Source: Arachidicoccus ginsenosidivorans
Lineage (GTDB): Bacteria > Bacteroidota > Bacteroidia > Chitinophagales > Chitinophagaceae
Assembly (NCBI RefSeq): GCF_007971385.1
Contig: NZ_CP042434.1
Span: forward strand, 3,968,001-4,032,000
Direction: 5' to 3'
DNA: 64,000 nt
The position numbers were made by a program, and so were the translations under genes. Shown one piece after another: positions 48,230 to 56,890 of this stretch. The stretch's first letter is position 1. Every line of letters starts with the position of its first letter. The notes below the pieces were generated by a model. The model made no database searches. It was not told the origin of the DNA and was given only the letters and a program-made list of their open reading frames with translations.

Positions 48230-48288
48230 TGAGCATTTTGATCCTTGCCCCTTAAATGCTATTTAACCGGCAAGGATCAAAATGCTCA
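48230..48288. terminator. Perfect 20-bp-stem hairpin downstream of the rpn fragment
   Basis: TGAGCATTTTGATCCTTGCC pairs exactly with 48269-48288, with a 19-nt loop. A diverged copy lies at about 48864-48926 after the second rpn tail, so the hairpin travels with the gene. Confidence 0.8.
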
Positions 48289-48302
48289 TTGAATTTAGCA
48301 AC

Positions 48303-48509
48303 TTATATTACAGTTGCCTGTAGCTTTTTTAGCTGTTTGATATCTAATTTCGTTATTTTAGCTACCTCATTAAGGGGATTTCCTGCTTTGATTAAGTATT
48401 TTGCAATTTCAAGTGACCTTTTTTCCATCCCTTTTTCCATCCCTTCTTCTAAGGCTTCTGCTCTGGACTCTTCTTGTTTATAACGTATGTATTGTTCAAT
48501 TACTGTCAT
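48303..48509 (-). pseudogene. Rpn-type nuclease C-terminal fragment, copy A
   Basis: The fragment reads MTVIEQYIRYKQEESRAEAL, then SLEIAKYLIKAGNPLNEV and ends with a basic tail KQLKKLQATVI. It is nearly identical to the tail of the disrupted rpn gene to the right, including the stretch between stop codon and hairpin. Upstream sequence (LIDQKN before the first Met) is still recognisable but then decays. It is a partial duplication, with no nuclease domain left. Confidence 0.75.
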
Positions 48510-48863
48510 CGGATTTTTTTGATCAATTAAGGTAATTTCTTTTGAGGTTTTCCCACAATTTCCTATGATTAAATCGTTTTTTGACCGTTCTTATATCCAA
48601 ATAAAATATTGCTGTCGGATCAGCTGCATGCAAATCGTTTAATATTTTTTAAGTAAGGCTGTCTTTAACTTTCTCTAAAGCCTCATTATTCATTTCCTGT
48701 GAGATATTTCTTAAAGGGCAACTGTTTCAGAAAATGCAGGTCAATCCGGCAATTGGTTCTCGAAGCTTCATATGGCTATTATTTATGAAAGGCTTATAGC
48801 AGTTACCTGCAGGACTTCCATATGGGAAATACGTCTATTAATAAATATAGTGAGTATTGATTA

Positions 48864-48926
48864 TTGAGCATTTATCCTGATCCGGGCCCCTTAAATGCTA
48901 TTTAACCGGCAAGGATCAGGATGCTC
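48864..48926. repeat. Diverged copy of the rpn terminator hairpin
   Basis: TGAGCATTTATCCTGATCC faces GGATCAGGATGCTCA with a loop similar to that at 48250-48268. The arms have diverged by small indels. Confidence 0.7.
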
Positions 48927-49005
48927 ATTGAATTTAGCAAATTATATTACACAGATGCCTGTAGCTTTTTTAGCTGCTTGATATCTAACTTCGTTATTTT
49001 AGCTA

Positions 49006-49013
49006 CCTCATTT
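49006..49013. repeat. Target-site duplication, left copy
   Basis: CCTCATTT, repeated exactly at 50909-50916. Removing the element plus one copy restores the rpn reading frame, with NE-VAKITK continuous. Confidence 0.92.
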
Positions 49014-49245
49014 CAGCAATTCAGAGTCAAATTTCTTTTTACTGGTAGCGTAGCTTTCAGAGGTCGGTAAAAAATATTTTTCGCACTAATTTTATTTTGT
49101 TTCTTTGTATGGTCAGCAAATCGCAATGGCAGGGCTAGGCGTGTAAATTATGCATTAAAATAAAATATTATATAATAGACACAGCATCGCCTAGGCGATG
49201 CCTCAATATTCTCCATAATTTTATTGTTTATCAACATTCAGTTGA

Positions 49246-49275
49246 CAGCCCGTTCCCTAGACGGGCTTTTTTTAC
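49246..49275 (+). terminator. Terminator-like hairpin inside the insertion sequence
   Basis: AGCCCGT, TCCCTAG, ACGGGCT, then a T tract. Placed between the left end and the transposase, it would block outside transcription from entering the transposase gene, a usual self-control device of insertion sequences. Confidence 0.75.
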
Positions 49276-49407
49276 GTTAAGAGCTGCTACAAATATACAA
49301 TATATATAAATTATAAACAAATAATAATCATTTAATTACAATTTTTCTTCACTGTTTTTGGCACTTTTTTTGCATAGGAGAATTTTCAAGATTTAAGCAC
49401 CGCTGAT

Positions 49408-50721
49408 TTGATTTATCAGCTAAATAAAGTGAGCCATCATTTCTTTCCTGAGTTGTCGGACTGGCTTGGCGAGGTGAAGGACCACCGGATTGATAACTGT
49501 TGTAAATATAGCATGTCTAACCTATTGACCCAGGTCATTCACATGTTTCAGGTTCAGGGTTCAACCCGTAATAACATGAACCAACTAAGGAAAGATGGGA
49601 GCTATTTTAAGGATAATTTTGAAGCATTACACGGCGACATGCAATTAGCGCACTTTGACACGGTGAACAATGTAATTAAAACAGTAGATGCTGGAGACCT
49701 GATATTGGTATTAGGCAAGATGATTAACGCTTTAATCCGATCCAAAGTGATTAATCCGGCAGAAGGTTATTATCATATTGTAATGGATGCTACTGGAGTT
49801 GCGAGTTATCACACCCCACCATTGGATGGAGCGCTTTCCAAGAAAAAAAATAATACAACTACTTATTATGCCAGTGTACTAGAAGCTAAAATCATAACGG
49901 ATAATGGCCTTTGCCTGTCTGTGGCCAGTGAATTACTTAGTAATGAAGGAAAAGGGTTTTATGACAAGCAGGACTGTGAACTGGCTGCCTTCTCCAGGCT
50001 CGCAGACCAGTTACACAAACTGTTTCCCCGGCTGCCTATCTGTTTGCATTTAGATGGGCTCTATGCCAATGCAACGGTTATGAAAAAATGCGAGCAATAT
50101 GGCTGGAAATATATAATTACTCGTAAAGACGGTAACCTTCCAAAACTGGACGAGCAGATTAAGGACACCCTAGAAAAAGTTAGTTTTGTGTACCCGGAAG
50201 TGCTGAATCCAGGGCAAAAGGAAGCAAACCTAGGAGATGTTCAATATCTATGGGCTGCTAACCTCCAACACCAAAACCACCAGTTAAACTATATGGAGGG
50301 GAGATTCCCAAAGCATAACAGTCAAGCAGTGACCAAGTTCGCCTATATTACCAACCTAAACATTAATTTAGATAGCCCACAGCTTCAATCAATTGTCAGA
50401 CGTTTTATGTCTTCTGGCCGCAGCAGATGGCTAATAGAAAACAAAGGATTCAATGATCAGAAGAATAACGGGTTCAATATGGAGCACAAATTTGTTCGCA
50501 AAAGCATCATGAACCTGTATAAATACTATATACTGCTGCAAATAGCCCATATAATTCATCAATTAACTATAAAGTCAAAGGCGGTGGTTAAGCTTGTCAA
50601 ACAGTCAAAGGTTACCATAAAAATGCTGTGGGACCGGCTTAAATCTGTTTTATTGGAACGGGTCTTATGCAAAGAAACGATCATGCAAAACAGGCAACGG
50701 TGCCAAATCCGCCTGGAATAG
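49408..50721 (+). CDS. DDE transposase of the insertion sequence
   Basis: 437 residues from TTG 49408; no ATG is available nearby and the frame is closed by TAG at 49375-49377. A catalytic pattern consistent with DDE enzymes is visible: IVMDATGV (first D), ICLHLDGLYANATV (second D) and RWLIENKGFNDQKNNG (E, with a Y/R...E...K-like arrangement). A basic C-terminal tail follows. It resembles IS4-superfamily transposases, but I could not assign it to a named family. Confidence 0.85.
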   Translation: MIYQLNKVSHHFFPELSDWLGEVKDHRIDNCCKYSMSNLLTQVIHMFQVQGSTRNNMNQLRKDGSYFKDNFEALHGDMQLAHFDTVNNVIKTVDAGDLILVLGKMINALIRSKVINPAEGYYHIVMDATGVASYHTPPLDGALSKKKNNTTTYYASVLEAKIITDNGLCLSVASELLSNEGKGFYDKQDCELAAFSRLADQLHKLFPRLPICLHLDGLYANATVMKKCEQYGWKYIITRKDGNLPKLDEQIKDTLEKVSFVYPEVLNPGQKEANLGDVQYLWAANLQHQNHQLNYMEGRFPKHNSQAVTKFAYITNLNINLDSPQLQSIVRRFMSSGRSRWLIENKGFNDQKNNGFNMEHKFVRKSIMNLYKYYILLQIAHIIHQLTIKSKAVVKLVKQSKVTIKMLWDRLKSVLLERVLCKETIMQNRQRCQIRLE

Positions 50722-50908
50722 ATAAAGAGGCGGGAGGATAAGCCCATAAACCTTACGAAACCAATTTCTTAACTCCAACTAAAACCAAACCTAAACCTAC
50801 TAACTACGCTACTAAATTGACTCAGCTTGCTGGGCTGGCGGAGCTATGCCTAGTCTTGGAAATTAGCACAGTAACGGAAATTTTACTTAAATTGACTCTG
50901 AATTGCTG

Positions 50909-50916
50909 CCTCATTT
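50909..50916. repeat. Target-site duplication, right copy
   Basis: CCTCATTT directly after the right inverted repeat; identical to 49006-49013. Confidence 0.92.
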
Positions 50917-51889
50917 AGGGGATTTCCTGCTTTGATTAAGTATTTTGCAATTTCAAGTGACCGTTGAAAAAACTTTGCTCTTTCTTCTTCTCTTCCAATT
51001 TCCATCCCTTCTGCTAAGGCTTCTGCTCTGGACTCTTCTTGTTTATAACGTATGTATTGTTCAACTACTGTCATCTGATTATTTTTTTGATCAATTAAGT
51101 TAATATCTCTTACAAAGTTCTGAAATTTTCTTTGATTTAAGAGACTTTTTTGGACGTTATTAAAGATAAATAACAAATTACTATAATGTTGTTTCCCTTC
51201 TAAACCAAGAGAAATTAGATTTTTGTAGTTTCTGTAAATTTCTCCACTAAAATATCCTTAGAAAATTCGCGGCGGTGTTCATACAGCCAGACGCTGTGGA
51301 AAAGCAGGTTCGCCAGACAGGTCGTATCGGCAAAATCACTTTCCTGCATGTCTTTTATAATATACCCCTCATAACGAATGGCCACGCCATTTGTTTCACT
51401 ACCGAACTGGTGCTGTCCGTGTATATAATATTTGGTCGCCCGGTGGATAATGGTTATGGTAATAATTATACAATCTCTATTGTTTAGCTGGAGTCCAATT
51501 TTATAGTATCCTGTCCTGCCGGAAAATTCCTTTTTCGCCTCCGTCTGAAACTCAAAATGCACCAGGACATATTTATGTGGCCATCTGATATTATAAATTT
51601 TAACCAGTTTATCAACCTAGCCTTTAAGATCCTCTGCCCTCTCCATCATAATGTTTTGGAGTTCTTTATTGAGAAATTCCATCCGGTTAAAATTCAGCTG
51701 CCTGGCTAAATCTTTTAAGAAAAAGGGAGCCAGTATGGCCATATTATACTCTATAACGAATTTCCAACAGGTATCGTGGGTCAGCATCACAATAAAGTGA
51801 TAGGGGTCATTTAAAGCTTCTAGCTCCTCTTGAGTAAGGTTTCTTGTGGAATCCTTTTTAGATTTTTTTTTATTTTTACTTTGTGCCAT

Positions 51890-52658
51890 GAACTTTGGTA
51901 TTTAAATATGTTTTTATGGACACGAGCCCATTTGAGATAATTATTATTGACTCTATTCACTGCATTTAGCGCAGGAACCGATTCCATTATTTATTGCGAT
52001 ATAGCACGACGATTTATAAACCACAGGCATCCGCCTATAGCGACCTACGGTTGCTATAGGCACAAAACAGCCTCTTCTAGTGTTCTTGCCTATCAGATAG
52101 GCATAGCACTGGTAGTAGCTCCATGGACCCAATGGGAGGCTTAGTTTAATTAGTGCGTAAAAAAATAATGGGAATCAATGGCTAAATCATCCACCTAAAA
52201 CTGCTTTACATGGGCAGATTGGCTGGACGGATCTAAAGATATGGGAAGCAAGGTCAGATAAGATATCTGAAAGGCAGGACAATGTTTTTTTTCAACGGTA
52301 AAGGGCCGTCAGATAAAAGGCGCATGATTTGCGGATCCTTTTTCGGGGCTATTACTGTAGCCTTTTGTTTAGTCAATTCTCTGGTCATTTTTGTAGCCAT
52401 TTTTCTGGTCTTTTTTGTAGCTATTTTAATGGAACATTATTATAACGGTGCAATAATAAAACATAATATTTGAAACGACCTTTATGACTGTCGCATTTTG
52501 GTAGAATTAAAAATCGGTATGTCAAAAGCAGCAACTTTAATAAGGGGCGGGTATGGCAAAACTTAAAATGGAAAAGCAATGAATCATTGTTATATAAGCA
52601 ACCGCATCCGTGGCAACGGATGATTGGCAGGGTGTTTTTCTGGATATTTTTTTCTGTT
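51890..52658. other. Intergenic region with short repeats, no firm gene
   Basis: Contains a 9-bp inverted repeat (GCCTATAGC 52033-52041 and 52053-52061), a small palindrome TGCCTATCAGATAGGCA nearby, and a 24-bp direct tandem repeat at 52380-52427. A 63-codon frame at 52282-52473 includes that tandem repeat as VIFVAIFLVFFVAIL, which would be a membrane helix, but the coding support is weak. Confidence 0.4.
52380..52427 (+). repeat. 24-bp tandem repeat (two units)
   Basis: Unit 1 (52380-52403) and unit 2 (52404-52427) both read TCTGGTC, TTTTTGTAGC, ATTTT with two differences. Confidence 0.85.
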
Positions 52659-53456
52659 CTATTCTGACTTATTTTGAAACACAGAACTTTCCATTATTTT
52701 TTCTGTCAGGAACTGATATACTTCTCTGGCCTCCGTATCGTTATACAGAATATTAAGATGTTTATCAATGGTAGATAGATCATTTCTGATGGCAGGGCCC
52801 GTCTGTAATAGAGCGGGACTAATCTTTTCTCTACTCATTCTATTGGTTGTTTCTGTAATTACAGGTAAAAGGCTGGAAAAATCAAGTCCTTCCTTTTTAC
52901 AAAAATTTTCGGCAAGTGTATATAAATAATTTGGGTAGTTACTGCAAAATACAGCGGCTACATGCAGTTGCATACGCATTTTATCGTCAGCCCACCGGTA
53001 ATTAAGCCTGGCCTGCTCTGCGAATTTTTCCAAAAAGGCTTTGCTCCTAGCGTCATTAGCATCTAAATAAAATGGGATTTCTGGGATGGAAACCGTTTCC
53101 TTGCGCAGGCTCTGCAGTGGATATAGAACGCCGTATTGGCTAAATTGTCTTCTAAAAGGTTTAAATACATCAATAGAAACGCCACCTGCAGTATGGACAA
53201 TCATGGCGTCTCCAGGAATTACTAATTGAGACAACAAAACAGGGATTTCACGGTCCTGGATGGCAATAATATATAGCGAACCGTCCATGCGTAAATTTGC
53301 AATATCTATCGTGTAGGCGCAATTTAGTAATTCTGCCAGCTTTTTGGTTGAGCTTTCTGTCCTGCCCAGAATTTGGGTGATTGTAAGACCATTATCTTGA
53401 AATAGTCTACCCAGATTGGCCGCTACGCCGCCAGAACCGATGATAATTATTTGCAT
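52659..53456 (-). CDS. Rossmann/DUF2520 NADP-binding protein
   Basis: 265 residues. The N-terminal Rossmann fold starts MQIIIIGSGGVAANLGRLF with the G-x-G-x-x-A pattern. The C-terminal half is the DUF2520 helical domain (AAVFCSNYPNYLYTLAENFC). The overall layout is that of 6-phosphogluconate-dehydrogenase-like or F420-dependent-type reductases, so a small-molecule oxidoreductase is likely. Substrate unknown. Alone on its strand, with a 525-bp gap to the next gene. Confidence 0.85.
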   Translation of the reverse strand: MQIIIIGSGGVAANLGRLFQDNGLTITQILGRTESSTKKLAELLNCAYTIDIANLRMDGSLYIIAIQDREIPVLLSQLVIPGDAMIVHTAGGVSIDVFKPFRRQFSQYGVLYPLQSLRKETVSIPEIPFYLDANDARSKAFLEKFAEQARLNYRWADDKMRMQLHVAAVFCSNYPNYLYTLAENFCKKEGLDFSSLLPVITETTNRMSREKISPALLQTGPAIRNDLSTIDKHLNILYNDTEAREVYQFLTEKIMESSVFQNKSE

Positions 53457-53981
53457 GATGATAATTTAAAGTGATTTGAATTTTGATCTTGAAGCTAAAA
53501 AACAGATGATCCTCAAGTGCTCAAAATTTTGATTTAAAGTCCAAAAGAAAGCACAGTTTCTCAGTACTAATTAACTTTAGCCATTATGGTTGCTTCTTTG
53601 TTGTGCTAAAATAAAACAACTGGAAGTATTTGGCTCACTCAAAATTACATAACTTTAATGTACTTGCAGACAGCTATTTGCTGCAGATAAAAAATGTTTG
53701 AAGCGTAGTGGGTACTTAAGACGTATTTGTACTTATTTTAACTGAAATTGAACACCCAGCAACAGTCAATGAAGTGGTGGGGTACCGCAATAAAGGTTAC
53801 CTGATTTTTGGAAGGTAGATAAACAGCAAGACCCTATTGGTCGTATAACAACTTTGGAAATTATGCCCCCGCCAAGAAATGTTACTTATTTGAGGTAAAC
53901 ATATTACTCACTATCGAAGCTTATTGTAAATTCGTTAGCCGCATTTAATATTAATGTATGGGCAGTGCTTTGAGGGGGTAT
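53457..53981. other. Intergenic region, no recognised gene
   Basis: AT-rich with several stop codons in all frames. A frame near 53828-53898 reading QQDPIGRITTLEIMPPPRN may be part of a decayed gene, but it cannot be identified. Confidence 0.35.
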
Positions 53982-54698
53982 TTAGCTGCCACTCTCCTCC
54001 ATCAATTTATTGAGCGTCTCCTGGACCTGCTTTTGATAGGTAATTGATACCGGAATTGTTTTTTCCTGGATGGTAATGGTGTTTTTATTCCAGCTGGTTA
54101 CTTTTTCGATTCCAACAATGTAAGAGCGGTGCACCCGCATAAACTTCTCTGGTGGTAATTTCTCTGTTACGACCTTCATACTCATGTGGATCAGATACGG
54201 TTTGGGTTTAACATTGATCTTGATATAATCGTCCAAGGCCTCAATATAATCAATGTCCTTGTAGTTAATCTTTAACCACTGATAATTGTATTTGACCAGT
54301 AAAAATCCCTCCTCCGCTTCTTTTGTCTGCCTAAATCCTATCAGTTCTCTGGCTTTTTCGACAGCTGCCTGGAACCGACTAAACTCATAAGGTTTTACCA
54401 GATAATCCACTGCGTTCAAATTAAACCCTTCTACCGCATAATGGCTATAGGCAGTTGTAAAGATTACTTCCGGTTTAAGCGTAAGTTCCTTATAAAAAAT
54501 AACACCATTTACATCCGGCATTTGGATATCTAAAAATAATAAATCTATCGTGCTCTTTTCCAGGTATTCTTTGGCTTCCATGGCATCAGAGAAGGTGGCA
54601 TCGATTTGTAACCAGTCCAGCTTTTTGGCATACTGCTCAATTAACTGCAAGGCTAAAGGTTCATCATCGATGGCGATCGCATGTATATTTATGCTCAT
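53982..54698 (-). CDS. LytTR-family response regulator
   Basis: 238 residues. Receiver domain MSINIHAIAIDDEPLALQLI with the acidic pair (DDE), phospho-acceptor aspartate in LLFLDIQMPDVNG and TTAYSHYAVEGF; C-terminal LytTR DNA-binding domain (LVKYNYQWLKINYKDIDYIE, then MRVHRSYIVGIEKV). It is 180 bp downstream of the histidine kinase gene on the same strand and surely its partner. Targets unknown. Confidence 0.93.
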   Translation of the reverse strand: MSINIHAIAIDDEPLALQLIEQYAKKLDWLQIDATFSDAMEAKEYLEKSTIDLLFLDIQMPDVNGVIFYKELTLKPEVIFTTAYSHYAVEGFNLNAVDYLVKPYEFSRFQAAVEKARELIGFRQTKEAEEGFLLVKYNYQWLKINYKDIDYIEALDDYIKINVKPKPYLIHMSMKVVTEKLPPEKFMRVHRSYIVGIEKVTSWNKNTITIQEKTIPVSITYQKQVQETLNKLMEESGS

Positions 54699-54878
54699 AG
54701 TTCCTTCCTTATATTATTTACTACTCACCTATTACTAAATGTCTAGCTGATCCATTGGAGTGCTCAGACGCTTCCAGTGAGGACGCCTTGTCCCGATTAT
54801 GGCTAATGTCCGGCTTGGCAGCCAAAATCATTTAGTTTGGGTTGCCAGGCCCCACTAAGATAAGCAATATTATCAAAT

Positions 54879-55946
54879 TTAGGCTACCTCAGGGATTATA
54901 TCCAGCTCTAAATGAACCCGGTATTTATGATTAGTAGTAGTGATCTGGAGCTGGTAATTCTTTTTATATAACAGATCCAGCCGTCTGCGTACATTGACAA
55001 TCCCTGTTCCCGTTCCTTCCGGCACATTCACTTTGGGTAACAGATCGTTGACACAAGTAAAAACCAGTTGGTTGCCGCGAATACGGATGCCTACTTCAAT
55101 GAGTGTATTTTGGCGTGCGCTGACCCCGAATTTAAAGGCATTTTCTATAAAAGGAATTAATAGTAAAGGCGCGATTTTGATTTGCTCTGAGACGGTGTCG
55201 ACTTTAAAAATAATCTGCACCTTTTCCGTGGAGCGAATCCGCTGTAATTCCAGATAATTATTAATAAAATTAACCTCATTTTGCAAAGGCACATATTCAC
55301 TTTGGGATTCCTCCAGCGTGTAACGCATAATGCCAGAAAGCTTCATAACGGCATCAGAGGCTTTTTCGCTGCCACTAACCGTCAACGCGTAGATACTATT
55401 GAGTGTATTGAACAAAAAATGAGGATTGACCTGGGAACGAAGTAAAGACAGTTCCGTCTGCAGTTGTTGTTTAGAGACCTCTTCTTTGATCTTTTCGGCA
55501 TAGAACCAACGCGCAATCAGCTTAGAAACACTGCTGAACGTAAATGCCAGTAAAAACAGTACAATAGGGCCTAGCCGGAAAAAATAAAACCAACGCCAGC
55601 CACGTGGCTTGCCTCTGTGGCGGGCAAAACCAGCAATGGTTTCCGAGGCATGAACCCAGATTTGATAAAATATGGTTAAGTAGAGCAAAAAAGCGCCTAA
55701 AACACATAAAAAATATACCAATGCCTTTCGTTTACCGAGTAATTTTGGAATTAATATACCCGAATTAACATAAAAAAACGCCACTAAAAACAAAATGGAG
55801 AAAATATATAGCTCCACAAACCTGGTGCTCTGAAAGGCGGATTGCCCTCTGTCAAAAGGGAAAAACAAAAAGGGCAGCATTAAAAAGCAGGCCCAGAATA
55901 CGAGGTTGAAGACTAATTGTAATATTTTATTTTTTCCTGTTTCCAT
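54879..55946 (-). CDS. Sensor histidine kinase (LytS/YpdA-like, His_kinase type)
   Basis: 355 residues with an N-terminal set of membrane helices (LVFNLVFWACFLMLPFLFF and others) and a cytoplasmic kinase. The phospho-acceptor region reads LRSQVNPHFLFNTLNSIYAL with the expected histidine and N-P-H-F-L-F-N; the ATPase shows PFIENAFKFGV and GTGIGIVNVRRRL-like glycine box (GTGTGIVNVRRRLDLLY). It partners with the LytTR regulator. The signal is unknown. Confidence 0.93.
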   Translation of the reverse strand: METGKNKILQLVFNLVFWACFLMLPFLFFPFDRGQSAFQSTRFVELYIFSILFLVAFFYVNSGILIPKLLGKRKALVYFLCVLGAFLLYLTIFYQIWVHASETIAGFARHRGKPRGWRWFYFFRLGPIVLFLLAFTFSSVSKLIARWFYAEKIKEEVSKQQLQTELSLLRSQVNPHFLFNTLNSIYALTVSGSEKASDAVMKLSGIMRYTLEESQSEYVPLQNEVNFINNYLELQRIRSTEKVQIIFKVDTVSEQIKIAPLLLIPFIENAFKFGVSARQNTLIEVGIRIRGNQLVFTCVNDLLPKVNVPEGTGTGIVNVRRRLDLLYKKNYQLQITTTNHKYRVHLELDIIPEVA

Positions 55947-55998
55947 TTTGTAATTGTATGGATTGATATACCTCTTAAAGGTTTAAAACAGCGAAATG

Positions 55999-56817
55999 TT
56001 AATAAGACTCTTCACTACTGGGAAATGCGCCTGATTTTATATCCTTAATATACGTTTGAACGGCGCCAGTTATCTGGGTCTGTAGATCAAGGTATTTTCG
56101 TACAAAACGGGGATGAAAATCCTGATTGATGCCTAACATATCATGCATGACCAACACTTGTCCATCGCAGCCTTCTCCTGCTCCAATACCAATAGTAGGT
56201 ATACTGAGCGACTGGGATACCTCTTTGGCCAGCGCTGCTGGTATTTTTTCAAGGACAGTCGCAAAAGCACCGGCTGCTTCCAGCGCCAGGGCATCGGTTT
56301 TTAATTTTTCAGCTTCTGCATCTTGCTTGGCCCGAACCGTATAGGTACCAAATTTATAGATACTCTGCGGGGTTAGTCCTAAATGTCCCATCACAGGGAT
56401 TCCGGCACCGACAATCTTTTTTACCGCATCCACAATCTCAACACCGCCTTCCAGCTTTAAAGCGTGCGCACCGGTTTCTTTCATCATCCTGACGGCGGAG
56501 GCCAGCGCTAGTTCAGGATTGGACTGGTAGGAACCAAAAGGCAGGTCTACGACGACCAGCGCTCTTTTAACACCCCTGACCACGCTTGCGGCATGGTAGA
56601 TCATTTGATCCAGGGTGATGGGCAGGGTGGTTTCATGACCCGCCATGACATTGCTGGCACTATCCCCTACTAAAATCACTTCCATTCCTGCTTGATCAAA
56701 AAGTCTGGCAAAAGAATAATCGTAGGCGGTAAGCATAGAAATCTTTTCTCCGGCGGCTTTTAACTTCTGGAGGGTATGTGTGGTGACTCTTTTAATTTCC
56801 TGGGTTGCTGCTGACAT
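55999..56817 (-). CDS. panB: 3-methyl-2-oxobutanoate hydroxymethyltransferase
   Basis: PanB adds a hydroxymethyl group from methylene-THF to ketoisovalerate, the first committed step of pantothenate and CoA synthesis. The 272-residue protein contains the substrate and metal residues: [49 protein letters not shown] and [14 protein letters not shown], then [17 protein letters not shown]. Length normal. The TIM-barrel is intact. It stands alone, separated by 52 bp from the kinase gene. Confidence 0.96.
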   Translation of the reverse strand: MSAATQEIKRVTTHTLQKLKAAGEKISMLTAYDYSFARLFDQAGMEVILVGDSASNVMAGHETTLPITLDQMIYHAASVVRGVKRALVVVDLPFGSYQSNPELALASAVRMMKETGAHALKLEGGVEIVDAVKKIVGAGIPVMGHLGLTPQSIYKFGTYTVRAKQDAEAEKLKTDALALEAAGAFATVLEKIPAALAKEVSQSLSIPTIGIGAGEGCDGQVLVMHDMLGINQDFHPRFVRKYLDLQTQITGAVQTYIKDIKSGAFPSSEESY

Positions 56818-56890
56818 AAAAAGTGATATTTCTTTGGTGAGTTGCTGAAATTTAAATAATTGATAAGAAGCGCTTCAGGCTTCGATCCAT

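Larger units (their letters stand above)
49014..50908. mobile_element. Complete insertion sequence (1895 bp, DDE transposase)
   Basis: Ends in perfect 17-bp terminal inverted repeats (CAGCAATTCAGAGTCAA at 49014 and its complement ending at 50908), flanked by the 8-bp duplication CCTCATTT. It contains one transposase gene on the plus strand and a terminator-like hairpin before it. The family is not certain: the transposase looks IS4-superfamily-like. Both ends and the transposase are intact, so recent or present activity is plausible. Confidence 0.92.
48947..51889 (-). pseudogene. Rpn family (PD-(D/E)XK) nuclease/transposase gene, split by an insertion sequence
   Basis: Reading right to left: the N-terminus MAQSKNKKKSKK... 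with NDPYHFIVMLTHDTCWKFVI, then an in-frame TAG at 51617-51619 directly after AEDLKG, then WPHKYVLVHFEFQTEAKKEF, in which E-F-Q fits the PD-(D/E)XK core. A frameshift at the T run 51239-51241 is repaired by one base, giving VEKIYRNYKNLISLGLEGKQ. The C-terminus MTVVEQYIRYKQEES reaches LIKAGNPLNE, where the insertion sequence sits. Beyond it, at 49013-48947, VAKITKLDIKQLKKLQASV continues in frame. Rpn proteins stimulate recombination; this copy is dead. Confidence 0.8.
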
